From Alphaproteobacteria bacterium (GTDB taxonomy: Bacteria > Pseudomonadota > Alphaproteobacteria > Micavibrionales > UBA2020), in the NCBI GenBank assembly GCA_016794125.1, contig JAEUKT010000004.1, positions 685,599-749,598 on the forward strand: a stretch of 64,000 bases of DNA. Reading direction: 5' to 3'. The notes beneath the pieces are model-generated. The model was not told the DNA's origin. It saw only the letters and a list, made by a program, of their open reading frames with translations, and ran no database searches. The translations under genes and the position numbers were made by a program. Shown piece after piece: positions 1 through 8,718 of this stretch. The first letter of the stretch is position 1. The number at the start of each line of letters is the position of its first letter.

Positions 1-2
1 GC

Positions 3-374
3 ACGACCGCGCTGCGCGTCATTCCCGGATCGGAAAAATCGCAGCGGATCGAATACCGTATCGCCGCCGCCGACATTAACCCGTACATTGCGCTGTCCGC
101 CGCCATCGGTTCTGGCCTGTGGGGCATCGAAAACGAAATCGAGCCGACCAAGATCGTCGACGGCAACGCCTATGAACAAAAATTCCCCGAAAAAATGCAG
201 CTGCCGCAAACCCTGACCGAGGCCGCCGGCCGCCTGCGTCAATCGAAAGCCGCGCACGAACTGTTCGGCGATGTCTTCGTCGAACACTACGCCCAAAGCC
301 GCGAATGGGAAGAACGCGAATTCCGCAAATACGTCACCGACTGGGAACTCCAGCGGTATTTCGAGATCATTTAA
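3..374 (+). CDS. Glutamine synthetase family protein, C-terminal end (partial)
   Basis: The reading frame is open from the window edge to TAA at 372-374 and gives the last 123 residues of a glutamine synthetase-type enzyme (ATP-dependent ligation of ammonia or an amine to glutamate). The stretch RIEYRIAAADINPYIALSAA followed by GLWGIENE is typical of the C-terminal catalytic domain of this family. The start lies outside the window. The next genes encode an aldehyde dehydrogenase and an iron alcohol dehydrogenase, so a gamma-glutamylation role in amine or polyamine catabolism (PuuA-like) is as likely as nitrogen assimilation; this is inference from context. Confidence 0.85.
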   Translation, partial: TTALRVIPGSEKSQRIEYRIAAADINPYIALSAAIGSGLWGIENEIEPTKIVDGNAYEQKFPEKMQLPQTLTEAAGRLRQSKAAHELFGDVFVEHYAQSREWEEREFRKYVTDWELQRYFEII

Positions 375-387
375 GGAGCCATCCAAC

Positions 388-1806
388 ATGGGACAGCCAA
401 TGAAAAAAGACACCAGCAACCTGATGCAAACCGTTTCCCCCGTCGATGGCAGCGTGTATGTCGAACGCGCGTACCACGACTGGGCGCAGGCCGATGCGGT
501 TTTGACCAAGGCCAAGAAGGCGCAAAAAGAATGGCGCAAGGTGCCGCTGGCGAAGCGTCAGGAATACATGCTGAAATTCCTCGATCATATGGTTTCCAAG
601 GCGCAGGAGATCGGCAAGGAGCTGACATGGCAGATGGGCCGCCCGATCAGCCAGACCCCCGGCGAAATCCTGCGCGGCTTTTCGGAGCGTGTGAAATACG
701 CTGTCGAACTCGCCCCCCGCGCGCTCGCCGATATCGTGCCGCATGATGTGCGTGACGGTTTCAAGCGTTTCATCCGCCGCGAACCGCTGGGAGTTGTCGC
801 CGTGATCGCGCCGTGGAATTACCCGTACCTGACCGCCGTGAATGCCATCGTGCCCGCGCTGCTGGCCGGTAACGTGGTGGTGCTGAAACATTCGTTCCAG
901 ACCCCGCTGGTCGGCGACCGTTTCGCGGAAGGCTTCAAGGCCGCAGGCCTGCCCGATGGCGTGTTCCAGCATCTTGACCTCAGCGATGCCGATACGCAGA
1001 AACTCGCCGAAGACAAGCGCGTCGATTTCGTGAACTTCACCGGATCGGTGCGCGTCGGCCATATCGTGCAGAAAGCGGTCAGCAACCGTTTCGTCGTCGC
1101 AGGGCTCGAACTCGGCGGCAAAGACCCCGCCTATGTGCGCGAAGACGCCGATCTGGCGAGCGCGGTCGAAAACCTTGTCGATGGCGCGTTCTTTAATTCC
1201 GGCCAATGCTGCTGCGGGATCGAGCGCATTTATGTGCATGAAAAACTCTACGATAAATTCGTGGAAGATTTCGTCGCGCTGACCAAGACCTATAAATTGG
1301 GCAACCCGACCGACCCGAACACCAACCTCGGCCCGATGGTCCGCACCGCACAGGCCGATTTCGTGCGCGCGCAGATCGAGGATGCCGTGAAAAAAGGCGC
1401 GAAGGCGCTGGTCGATGAAAGCCTGTTCCCCGCCAGCAAAAAAGGCACGCCCTATCTTGCGCCGCAAGTATTGGTGAATGTCGATCACAGCATGGGCGTG
1501 ATGATGGAAGAAAGCTTCGGCCCCGTCGTCGGCATCATGAAGGTGAAAAACGACGAAGAAGCCGTGAAGATGATGAACGACAGCCCCTATGGCCTGACCG
1601 TTTCCATCTGGACGAAGGATGCCGATGCCGCCGAAAAACTGGGCGAAGAACTCGAAACCGGCACCGTGTTCCTCAACCGATGCGACTATGTAGATCCGGG
1701 CCTGCCCTGGACGGGCGTGAAGGACACAGGCCGCGGCGCGTCGATGTCCGTCATCGGCTTTGAAAACCTGACCCGCCCGAAAAGCTTCCACCTCAAGAAA
1801 GCGTGA
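388..1806 (+). CDS. Aldehyde dehydrogenase (NAD(P)-dependent)
   Basis: A 472-residue ALDH-superfamily protein that would oxidise an aldehyde to a carboxylate. It has the family landmarks: APWNYP in the Rossmann region, NFTGSVRVGH (coenzyme loop), LELGGKDP with the general-base glutamate, and FFNSGQCCCGIER with the catalytic cysteine. The start ATG at 388 is chosen because AAGGAG (373-378) lies 9 bases upstream; the frame is open further upstream but that overlaps the previous gene. It sits 13 bases after the glutamine synthetase stop and overlaps or abuts the alcohol dehydrogenase, so the three are probably one transcript. Substrate is not deducible. Confidence 0.93.
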   Translation: MGQPMKKDTSNLMQTVSPVDGSVYVERAYHDWAQADAVLTKAKKAQKEWRKVPLAKRQEYMLKFLDHMVSKAQEIGKELTWQMGRPISQTPGEILRGFSERVKYAVELAPRALADIVPHDVRDGFKRFIRREPLGVVAVIAPWNYPYLTAVNAIVPALLAGNVVVLKHSFQTPLVGDRFAEGFKAAGLPDGVFQHLDLSDADTQKLAEDKRVDFVNFTGSVRVGHIVQKAVSNRFVVAGLELGGKDPAYVREDADLASAVENLVDGAFFNSGQCCCGIERIYVHEKLYDKFVEDFVALTKTYKLGNPTDPNTNLGPMVRTAQADFVRAQIEDAVKKGAKALVDESLFPASKKGTPYLAPQVLVNVDHSMGVMMEESFGPVVGIMKVKNDEEAVKMMNDSPYGLTVSIWTKDADAAEKLGEELETGTVFLNRCDYVDPGLPWTGVKDTGRGASMSVIGFENLTRPKSFHLKKA

Positions 1807-1811
1807 ACATC

Positions 1812-3014
1812 ATGACGAAAAACATCACCGGCTCCTGGAATTATCCCACCCGCATCCTGTTCGGCCCCGGCCGCATCAAGGAACTGCCCGATAACGCCAA
1901 AAAATTCGGCATGAAAAAACCGCTGCTGATCACCGATGCGGGGCTGAAGGAACACGAGATCGTGAAAAACACGATTGCGCTGCTGAAATCGGCTGGCCTT
2001 GAAGCCGCCGTATTTGCGGACATCAAACCGAACCCTACCGGCAAGAATATCGACGACGGCGTGAAGGCGTATAAAGACGGTAAGCATGACGGCGTGATCG
2101 CCTTCGGCGGCGGATCGGGTCTTGATGCGGCAAAGGCCATCGCCCTGATGGTCGGCCAGACGCGCCCGTTGTGGGATTTCGTGGACGAGGGCGACAATTA
2201 CCTGCGCGTGATTGAATCCGGCATGGCCCCCGTGATCGCCGTGCCGACGACATCGGGCACGGGGTCGGAAGTCGGCCGCTGCTCCGTCGTGGTGCATGAA
2301 GACAGCCACGAAAAGAAACTGATTTTCCATCCGAAGATCATGCCTGCGCTGGTCATCGCGGATCCCGAACTCACCATCGGCCTGCCGCCGCATATCACGG
2401 CGGCGACCGGCATCGATGCGTTCGTGCATTGCTTCGAAGCCTTCTGCGCCCCCGGTTACCATCCGCAGGCCGACGGCATCGCGCTGGAGGGCATGAAGCT
2501 GGTCGCCGAATACCTGCCGCGCGCCTACAAGGACGGCAAGGATATCGAAGCGCGCGCGAACATGATGGTCGCGGCCACCATGGGCGCGGCGGCGTTCCAG
2601 AAGGGGCTCGGCGGCGTTCACGCGCTCGCCCATCCGCTCGGCGGCAACTACGACAAGCCGCATGGTTTGCTCAACGCCATCCTGCTGCCTTATGTCGTCC
2701 TGCGTAACCGCTCCGCGCTGACCGAAAAAATGGACCAGCTGTCGCGCATGCTGAACCTTGCCGAGAAGGGCTATAACGCATCCGGCTTCGACGCCGTGAT
2801 GAAATGGATGCTCGACTTCCGCAAGGCGCTCGGCGTGCCCAACACCCTCGCCGAAATCGGCGTACCTTCCGACCGCATCAAGGAAATCGGCCAGTTGGCG
2901 ACGCAAGACCCGTCGGCAGGTGGCAATCCGATTACGCTGACGGCGGCGGATTATGCGGAGATTTTTGCGAATGCGCTTAAGGGTGATTTAGCGGAAAAAC
3001 AGCGCGCAGCTTAA
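1812..3014 (+). CDS. Iron-containing alcohol dehydrogenase
   Basis: A 400-residue group III alcohol dehydrogenase. The N-terminal half has the nucleotide-binding GGGSGLDAAKAIA motif; the C-terminal half has the metal-binding histidine-rich stretch GVHALAHPLGG and, before it, the family signature around GIDAFVHCFEAF. It interconverts an alcohol and an aldehyde with NAD(P)H and Fe2+. AAGAAAG lies about 10 bases before ATG 1812; a GTG at 1803 overlapping the ALDH stop is an alternative start. Pairing with the ALDH suggests stepwise oxidation of one alcohol or amino alcohol to an acid. Confidence 0.93.
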   Translation: MTKNITGSWNYPTRILFGPGRIKELPDNAKKFGMKKPLLITDAGLKEHEIVKNTIALLKSAGLEAAVFADIKPNPTGKNIDDGVKAYKDGKHDGVIAFGGGSGLDAAKAIALMVGQTRPLWDFVDEGDNYLRVIESGMAPVIAVPTTSGTGSEVGRCSVVVHEDSHEKKLIFHPKIMPALVIADPELTIGLPPHITAATGIDAFVHCFEAFCAPGYHPQADGIALEGMKLVAEYLPRAYKDGKDIEARANMMVAATMGAAAFQKGLGGVHALAHPLGGNYDKPHGLLNAILLPYVVLRNRSALTEKMDQLSRMLNLAEKGYNASGFDAVMKWMLDFRKALGVPNTLAEIGVPSDRIKEIGQLATQDPSAGGNPITLTAADYAEIFANALKGDLAEKQRAA

Positions 3015-3015
3015 T

Positions 3016-3345
3016 ATGTCTGAGACAGTCAGCCGCGAAGAAAGAAAAAGAATTGCGAGTTTGTGTGCAAAGGCATTTTTTGTGCCTTTCGCACAGCTCG
3101 CTATAACGGGCGGGTTGTCCTTGTTTTTGTTCTTTGTTGGCTCGGGCATAATAGCAAATTCTGCTTTTTTATTATTTTCTTTTGCTGCTTTATCGTCTCC
3201 TTTCTGGTGTTTATATTATTTTTCTAAAATTCCTTTAGAGAAATATATACCGAATACTTTTGCGCGTTTTTCGATCGTGGCTTTATACCTGATATCAATG
3301 TTTGTTCTGTTGGAAGTTTGCTCACCGGAGATACCCATACTTTGA
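3016..3345 (+). CDS. Small hydrophobic membrane protein, unknown
   Basis: A 109-residue protein with three predicted membrane segments (about residues 19-45, 48-68 and 85-103). It starts one base after the alcohol dehydrogenase stop and its stop overlaps the tspO start region, so it is likely co-transcribed. The DNA is clearly more AT-rich, and uses codons such as TTT, TTA and ATA far more, than the genes on both sides, suggesting recent acquisition or a decaying gene. No family recognised. No obvious Shine-Dalgarno sequence. Confidence 0.55.
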   Translation: MSETVSREERKRIASLCAKAFFVPFAQLAITGGLSLFLFFVGSGIIANSAFLLFSFAALSSPFWCLYYFSKIPLEKYIPNTFARFSIVALYLISMFVLLEVCSPEIPIL

Positions 3346-3845
3346 AAAAATACCTCTCCCTCATCCTCATCATCATCGCCTTCGAAGCCATCTCGGGCGG
3401 GATTGGGCATTACAACATGAACAGCGTGCGCGACTGGTATGTGCATCTGAACAAGCCGTCATTCGCGCCGCCCAACTGGGTGTTTCCGGTGGTTTGGTCA
3501 ACGCTTTATGCGATGATCGCGACGGCGGGGTGGATTATCTGGCGGATGCCGCAGGGCGCGGCGCGCAAAAAAATGCAAATCCTGTTCGCCGGCTATATGG
3601 CGCTCAGCTGGGGGTGGAGTTTTGTGTTCTTTACCTTCAAGGCGATACTGGCGGGTTTCTACTGGATCCTTGCCTATGACCTTGTCGCGCTGCTGCTCAT
3701 CATGACGGCATGGAAAGAAAAACGCATCGTCGCCTACCTGATGCTGCCCGCGCTGGCATGGACGCTGTTTGCTGCTTACCTGAATTATTCCTATGCCGAT
3801 CTCAACAAGCCTGTCGAGCCCAAGATGGAAATAACGGGCGGTTAA
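3342..3845 (+). CDS. tspO: TspO/MBR family tryptophan-rich sensory protein
   Basis: A 167-residue integral membrane protein of the TspO / peripheral benzodiazepine receptor family, which binds tetrapyrroles and in alphaproteobacteria modulates photosynthesis or stress genes. The diagnostic stretch LNKPSFAPPNWVFPVVW followed by LYAMIATAGW is present, and five hydrophobic helices can be traced. No ATG fits; TTG 3342 follows GGAG (3327-3330) and overlaps the previous stop as TTGA. Family length (about 155-165) agrees with this start. An in-frame TTG at 3318 would add eight residues. Confidence 0.88.
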   Translation: MKKYLSLILIIIAFEAISGGIGHYNMNSVRDWYVHLNKPSFAPPNWVFPVVWSTLYAMIATAGWIIWRMPQGAARKKMQILFAGYMALSWGWSFVFFTFKAILAGFYWILAYDLVALLLIMTAWKEKRIVAYLMLPALAWTLFAAYLNYSYADLNKPVEPKMEITGG

Positions 3846-3855
3846 AGTCCTACCC

Positions 3856-3991
3856 CGTCACCCCCGCCTTGCGCGGGGGTCCAGAAGGCAGTCTTGCCGT
3901 CATATGACTCTAAATTTATGTGACGCGCGGACGCGCTTCTGGATGCCCGCGACGCATGTTTTACATGCAAAGCATGAAGGCGGGCATGACG
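3856..3991. repeat. Inverted pair of REP-like intergenic palindromes
   Basis: Two related units face each other in the gap between convergent tspO and the pseudouridine synthase gene. Unit A (3856-3887) reads CGTCACCCCCGCC, a short loop, then GCGGGGGTCCAGAAG. Unit B is the reverse complement (3936-3991) with CTTCTGGATGCCCGC and GCGGGCATGACG arms. Each is itself a hairpin and the two can also pair with each other. Such CGTCA...TCCAG units are common dispersed repeats in alphaproteobacterial genomes; here they may act as a bidirectional transcription end. Confidence 0.65.
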
Positions 3992-3998
3992 AGCGCTT

Positions 3999-4682
3999 TC
4001 AAACCGCAAGCGCCGCCATATGCGGCGGCATATCGGCTTCGACCGTGATGGGAGGCTTGTCCTGATAGAGGGGCAGGGTGATGCTGCGGGCGTGGAGGTT
4101 CAGCGTCGGGAATTCGCCCTGCGGGGGGCGCGTGTCCGACCCTGTATAAAGCCAGTCGCCCTTGATCGGGAATCCCAGCGATTTTAAATGCACGCGCAGC
4201 TGGTGCGTACGGCCCGTGCGCGGGTATAGCTCCACCCATGTCAGGTTGCCGGGCAGGTGCTTCAGCACTTTGTAATCCGTCACGGCTTCCTGCGCCTCGG
4301 GGTCTGTCTTCGGCGCGGGCTGCATCGTCCAGCCTTTGGGGGCTTTTACTTTTTTGAGGGCGACGTCGATCGTGCCGGTTTCTTCCGGCATCTTGCCCGT
4401 CACAATCGCCCAATAGGTTTTCTGGATGCGCCCGCCTTCGAACAGCTTGCCGAGTTTGCGCAGCGCGCGCTCGTTCCGCCCCAGCACAAGGCAGCCGCTG
4501 GTGTCGCGGTCGAGGCGGTGGGCAAGGTGCGGGGTTTCCTTGTAATCGAATTTCAATTCGGTGAAATAATCTTCAAGGCTCGCACCGCCCTTCGGCCCCG
4601 CATGGACGGGGATGCCGGGCGGCTTGTTCAGCACGATAATCAGCTGGTCTTTGAACAATATGCGGTCGCGGATATCTTTCAT
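3999..4682 (-). CDS. RluA-family RNA pseudouridine synthase
   Basis: About 227 residues of an RluA/RluC/RluD-type enzyme that isomerises uridine to pseudouridine in rRNA or tRNA. Evidence: ILFKDQLIIVLNKPPGIPVH near the N-terminus, the catalytic-Asp motif HRLDRDTSGCLVLGR, and the C-terminal GRTHQLRVHLKSLGFPIKGD. No S4 domain is present, so it resembles the short YjbO/TruC/RluA types. The start at 4682 (MKDIRDR) fits the family; a longer form starting at 4745 would overlap the divergent gene's ATG inside one CATG. Target site unknown. Confidence 0.9.
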   Translation of the reverse strand: MKDIRDRILFKDQLIIVLNKPPGIPVHAGPKGGASLEDYFTELKFDYKETPHLAHRLDRDTSGCLVLGRNERALRKLGKLFEGGRIQKTYWAIVTGKMPEETGTIDVALKKVKAPKGWTMQPAPKTDPEAQEAVTDYKVLKHLPGNLTWVELYPRTGRTHQLRVHLKSLGFPIKGDWLYTGSDTRPPQGEFPTLNLHARSITLPLYQDKPPITVEADMPPHMAALAV

Positions 4683-4743
4683 GCCGCCATCATACGCGCG
4701 TTGGCTATGGTCAAGCCAGTCTTTTTGGGGCAAAATGCGGGAC

Positions 4744-5778
4744 ATGAAAACATTCATTCTTTCCCTGCTTTTCGCCGCAAGTTTTGCGACTGCCGCGCTG
4801 GCAACCGATTTTACCGTTATGGCCTATCCCCGCAACGGTGCGCAGGCCACTCTCGAGGACTGGCTTGCCACGGCGCAGGATTTGAAGGATATGAAGGCCT
4901 CCAATATCCTTATCACCAAAAGCTGGAAAGACCTTGAACCCGGCAGCCGCATTTACGGCGACCTGCACCAGCTGGCGAAGGATTTTAACGAAAACATCGC
5001 CGAAGGCCGGCCCGTTTTTTTCGGCATCCAGACCATCAATACCATCAAGCGCGAGCTGCCCCGCGACCTTGAAAAGACAGCATGGGACGATCCCGCGCTG
5101 ATCGGGCGGTTTCAGGAATTGATGGACCATATCATGCTGGAGGGGGCGAAGCCGCCGAAATACATCTCGCTCGCAAACGAAGCCGATGTGTATTTCGAGA
5201 GAAATCCCAAGGAAGTCGAATCCTTCCTTAAATTTTATGAAGCGGCGCAGGCGATTATCAAGCGCAACGCATGGCCGGAAACACGCATCGGCATCACCGT
5301 CACTTTCGACGGGCTGATGAAGGGCCGCACGAAGATCGTGCAAAAATTATTGCAGGCGAGCGAGATTGCGATTTTCACCTATTACCCCGTCATCGACCTG
5401 AAGCTGCTGCCGATCGAAGATATCAACAGCCATATGGACATGATGGTTACGGCGGCGGGAGAGAAAGACATCTATTTCCAGGAGGCGGGTTTTCCCTCCA
5501 GCGAAGGCCTTGGGTCATCCGAAGCGCGTCAGGCGAAGTTTTTCGATACCTTCATCAGCGCCGTGCGCAGCCGTGACCAGATCAAAATGGCAGGCCTGTT
5601 CATGCTGCATGATTTCACGCCGGAGCATTGCGATATGTTCACCGGTTATTACGGCTTCGGAAAAGCACCCAAGGAGTTAAAGCGTAAATTCCGCGATTTC
5701 CTGTGTACGCTCGGGCTGAAAACCAGCGACGGCAAGGAAAAGCAGGCGTGGAAGACCGTGGTGAATAACCTGAAATAA
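4744..5778 (+). CDS. Secreted glycoside hydrolase-like protein (clan GH-A-like fold)
   Basis: A 344-residue exported protein with a clear signal peptide (residues 1-20, cleavage after ALA). The pattern fits a (beta/alpha)8 glycosidase of clan A: an Asn-Glu pair at N145-E146 in SLANEADVYF (acid/base position) and a second glutamate, E247, in YFQEAGFPS (nucleophile position), with long alternating hydrophobic strands. I do not recognise the exact family and no carbohydrate-binding module is visible. It is divergent from the pseudouridine synthase gene and convergent, with a 3-base gap, to the next gene. Function as a hydrolase is inference from the two glutamates. Confidence 0.7.
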   Translation: MKTFILSLLFAASFATAALATDFTVMAYPRNGAQATLEDWLATAQDLKDMKASNILITKSWKDLEPGSRIYGDLHQLAKDFNENIAEGRPVFFGIQTINTIKRELPRDLEKTAWDDPALIGRFQELMDHIMLEGAKPPKYISLANEADVYFERNPKEVESFLKFYEAAQAIIKRNAWPETRIGITVTFDGLMKGRTKIVQKLLQASEIAIFTYYPVIDLKLLPIEDINSHMDMMVTAAGEKDIYFQEAGFPSSEGLGSSEARQAKFFDTFISAVRSRDQIKMAGLFMLHDFTPEHCDMFTGYYGFGKAPKELKRKFRDFLCTLGLKTSDGKEKQAWKTVVNNLK

Positions 5779-5781
5779 ACG

Positions 5782-6801
5782 TCAGGCTTTGGGGTGGCCG
5801 TTGAGGAAGGGCGCGGTGCCCTTCGGCATCGGCTTGTCGCGCAGCACTTCGCCGATGAAATCGTAATCCGCCAGCTTCGCCGCGCGTTCCGCGATTTTCG
5901 GCGGCAGTGTTTTGGCGGCCTCGTCATTGAATTCTTCTTCAAGTCCTTTGGGTGTAGCGATTTTCTTTTCGAGGATCGCCTTCAATACCGTCGATGTCCA
6001 TTTGAAGGTATCGGGAAACGGCGTCGTCAGCACGATATTGGTCAGTTCCCCCAGCGGTGTCTGGCCGTGCAGTTTTTCAAAGCTTTCAAAAAGGTGCTGC
6101 GCCTCGCCGGTATTCGGCGTGTAATGCGAGGCGAAGGCACCGGCAAGAGAAATCGCCTGCTGCGCGTTCACACCGGCGGCGGCAATGCGGTCTTGTGACT
6201 CATTTATCTTCTCCACCGTCGGCCCCGAAAAATTGATCATGCCGCTGGTGTTGTAAAGCGCATGGCGCGTGCGGAACAGCATCAGCTGTTCGGCCAAGAC
6301 AGGGTCTGCGCCGTTGCGCTGGATATTGCGGATGAGGGCAAAGGCATCGGCGGCGTTTTCCGCCACCAGTCGGTCGCGGCTGCCTGCTTCGGGCACAATC
6401 GCGTGGCCGGTTTCATGGTCGAAAATGAATTGCAGTTCCTGCGCGGGCGTTACCGATCCGTCGAAGAAACGCGGGCGGTCATCGGCGGTGTAGATAAAAA
6501 CGATCGAATTGCCGTGATCGTCCGTCTGGCAATACGAGGTCTTTTGTTTCTGGCAATGCGCGAAAATCGGCTGCAGGGTTTGCTTGCCCTGTTCGCTTTG
6601 CATGAGGTTTATCAGTTCCATCACCGCTTGCGGGTCGGGATGCGCGATGTTGCCTGTCGATACATCAACGAAATAGACGCTGTTCGTGCGGTCGGGATAG
6701 GTATCGTAAAATTCGGAAACCGCCGCCTCGAAGTCGAATGTCGGGGAGCCCGGTTGTTGGGCGGCCTTCGCAAAATCGGCGGCGGGGGTGTCGTCAGCCA
6801 T
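5782..6801 (-). CDS. Unknown protein with HETGH metallopeptidase-like motif
   Basis: A 339-residue protein with no signal peptide or membrane segment. Residues 126-133 read IFDHETGH, matching the HExxH zinc-binding motif, and E148 in AENAADAF, 15 residues after the second histidine, could be a third ligand as in gluzincins. The N-terminal third is acidic and unremarkable; the C-terminal third is helical. No known peptidase family recognised. It stands alone: convergent to the glycosidase gene and separated by a terminator from the next minus-strand gene. Peptidase activity is inference. Confidence 0.65.
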   Translation of the reverse strand: MADDTPAADFAKAAQQPGSPTFDFEAAVSEFYDTYPDRTNSVYFVDVSTGNIAHPDPQAVMELINLMQSEQGKQTLQPIFAHCQKQKTSYCQTDDHGNSIVFIYTADDRPRFFDGSVTPAQELQFIFDHETGHAIVPEAGSRDRLVAENAADAFALIRNIQRNGADPVLAEQLMLFRTRHALYNTSGMINFSGPTVEKINESQDRIAAAGVNAQQAISLAGAFASHYTPNTGEAQHLFESFEKLHGQTPLGELTNIVLTTPFPDTFKWTSTVLKAILEKKIATPKGLEEEFNDEAAKTLPPKIAERAAKLADYDFIGEVLRDKPMPKGTAPFLNGHPKA

Positions 6802-6905
6802 AAATGCTCCCTGTAGAAGCTATTATACATAAATTTCAGAGACCGGCGTAGCATATTCGTCCCAATCACTCTAAGTGACTGATTAATATACTTATATACA
6901 AGGAA

Positions 6906-6932
6906 GAAGGCCGGATCACCGATCCGGCCTTC
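6906..6932 (-). terminator. Rho-independent terminator hairpin
   Basis: A perfect 12-bp stem, GAAGGCCGGATC with GATCCGGCCTTC, and a three-base loop, followed on the minus strand by a T/C-rich run. It lies 20 bases after the stop of the minus-strand Sel1-like gene. Confidence 0.8.
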
Positions 6933-6954
6933 GTTATTCATCTCATCTAAAAGA

Positions 6955-8133
6955 TCAGGGCGTCGGGCAGCCGACAGTCATGCCTTTCAGGATGGTCGAG
7001 GTGTCGAATTTGACATGCTCGATCACGCGACCCGCACCACCCCATTCGCGCACGAACATGGCGGCGCGTGCGCCCTTCATGTCCTGCATCGCGCCGAGGG
7101 CGGCAGTTTTGTCGGCAGGAACGCCGCCGAGGCCGTGGTATTGCATGTAGAGCAGATCGACTTTCGCCTGCATGTTGCCGGCATCAGCGGCCTGCTTGAA
7201 CAGTTCAACCGCGACCGAGGCATCTTTCGGAACGCCGTCAAAGCCGTTCATGGCGAAGAAGGCGAGGTCTTTTGCGCCCTGCGCGGCGACATGCGCGTTG
7301 GTCGAAGCGGAGCGTGAAATCGCATCCGTTACGCGTGCCGAAACGTCATGGCCGTCGATCAGGGCGGCGAATTGTTCGGTGGGCGAAAGACAGATAGGTG
7401 CTGCCACGACGGTTTCGACCGGAGGGATTACCGCAGTTTCAACAGGGGGAACAACCGCGGTTTCAACGGGCGGTGCAACAACCGTTTCAACCGGGGGAAC
7501 CACGGCCGTTTCAACCGGCGGCACAACCACGGGCGGAACAGCAGGCGTATGCGGGCCAAAGCCCAGCCAGCCCTGAATAGTGCCCGAATGCAGACCCAGG
7601 AACAGCGCCGAACCGGCGATGGCAAAGGTGGTGCTGAGGCCGAATACTTTCAGGTTTTTCTTCGACAGCAGTTCCTTGCCATGCGTGAGGGAGAAGTAAG
7701 CGGGCAGTTCTGCACCGGTTTTCTTCAGTTTGCGGCGCTCGAGAGCGTCATGCAGCAGGGTCGATCCGATACCGACGGCAACGCCGGAACCCAGAATGGT
7801 CGCCCATGCGGGCGCGCCCGCGATGGTCATGCCGACAACAGCGGCGGTTTTGGCAACGGCGGAAACGGCGGCACCCATCGCCATGCCGGACACGACGTTG
7901 AACGCGCCCTTCAGGAAACCGCGTAGGCGGCTTTTGGGGGCAGCGGCAGCGGGAGCTGCTTCTTCGGTGTTGTCGTTCACCGGCTCGACCACCGCGGGGG
8001 CGGGCGTTGCGGGAACGGCAGGCGCAGCGGGCGAAGCGCCCACAATTTCATTATGGGTCGTGACTTCGTCGTTGGCAGCAATGTCATCAATGGCTGGTGC
8101 AACCTTTGCAGGTTTTTTTTCAGGTTCAGACAT
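6955..8133 (-). CDS. Membrane protein with PPVET repeats and Sel1-like C-terminus
   Basis: A 392-residue protein. Residues 1-65 are Ala/Pro-rich and charged; two or three hydrophobic segments follow (about 80-125 and 168-190); five tandem copies of PPVET with AVV, VVA or AVI spacers form a proline-rich linker at about 205-245; the rest contains one or two Sel1-type tetratricopeptide-like repeats (AVELFKQAADAGNMQAKVDL). Start ATG 8133 has GGAGA 7 bases upstream; a longer frame to 8232 lacks such a site. Sel1 repeats usually bind proteins; a membrane-anchored scaffold is a guess. Confidence 0.72.
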   Translation of the reverse strand: MSEPEKKPAKVAPAIDDIAANDEVTTHNEIVGASPAAPAVPATPAPAVVEPVNDNTEEAAPAAAAPKSRLRGFLKGAFNVVSGMAMGAAVSAVAKTAAVVGMTIAGAPAWATILGSGVAVGIGSTLLHDALERRKLKKTGAELPAYFSLTHGKELLSKKNLKVFGLSTTFAIAGSALFLGLHSGTIQGWLGFGPHTPAVPPVVVPPVETAVVPPVETVVAPPVETAVVPPVETAVIPPVETVVAAPICLSPTEQFAALIDGHDVSARVTDAISRSASTNAHVAAQGAKDLAFFAMNGFDGVPKDASVAVELFKQAADAGNMQAKVDLLYMQYHGLGGVPADKTAALGAMQDMKGARAAMFVREWGGAGRVIEHVKFDTSTILKGMTVGCPTP

Positions 8134-8294
8134 TAGTATCTCCGTAGGGATGGGGGTCTTAACCCGCTTTGAAAAGGGGGCGGGCGCCCGATTAACATAA
8201 AATATCTTATCTATGTTGAGACTACAGACCATAGGGGGCTGAGTCTGTCAAGCAAACGGGTCGATTTATTTGGGAAACAAGTGTTCTTAGGTAT

Positions 8295-8582
8295 TTAGAT
8301 ACCGAACCCGTCGCACATCTCGTTATATCCTGTGCGTGCGGCGCGCTCGGTCAGGATGCGCTGGCATTGCTGCAAACGGCTGCTGGCGGCGTGGGTCAGG
8401 GTAAAGGGCAGGATGCCGTGGGCAAGCAACAGGATGCAGACGACGAATAAGCGGCGCGCCATATCGACAGTAAAGACGAAATGCTGCCAATAGCTTTCAC
8501 CCGCTTCGCGCGGGTGGTCGGTGAACGCACCGCGCAGGGTGCGCAGCAGGGTTTTATTCATGTCATTCGGGGTCGTGTCCAT
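8295..8582 (-). CDS. DUF6356-like small membrane protein
   Basis: A 95-residue protein with one or two hydrophobic segments. It resembles the DUF6356 family of short alphaproteobacterial proteins: an N-terminal FTDHPREAGESYWQHFVF motif, then a membrane segment ending in HGILPFTLTHAASSRL. Function unknown. The start is uncertain: ATG 8582 (MDTTPND) is taken; an in-frame TTG at 8588 and ATG at 8558 (MNKTLL) are alternatives, none with a strong ribosome-binding site. Confidence 0.7.
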   Translation of the reverse strand: MDTTPNDMNKTLLRTLRGAFTDHPREAGESYWQHFVFTVDMARRLFVVCILLLAHGILPFTLTHAASSRLQQCQRILTERAARTGYNEMCDGFGI

Positions 8583-8718
8583 GCTCAAAAAGCTATCGCA
8601 TTATGATAAGTATTGCAAGCGTCGCATGCCCGCGTGATTTATGTTCCATCTTCACAGGTTTTTCAGGATGATGGGGCACAATCCAGTTCTCAGATTCTAT
8701 CACCTTACGGGTATTCCC

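Noticed and set aside
367..1791. A 474-codon minus-strand frame opposite the aldehyde dehydrogenase gene
   Set aside because: Antisense shadow; the plus strand has all ALDH motifs.
7400..7545. CRISPR-like repeat array
   Set aside because: The short repeats encode PPVET within a gene, have no regular spacers and are in frame.
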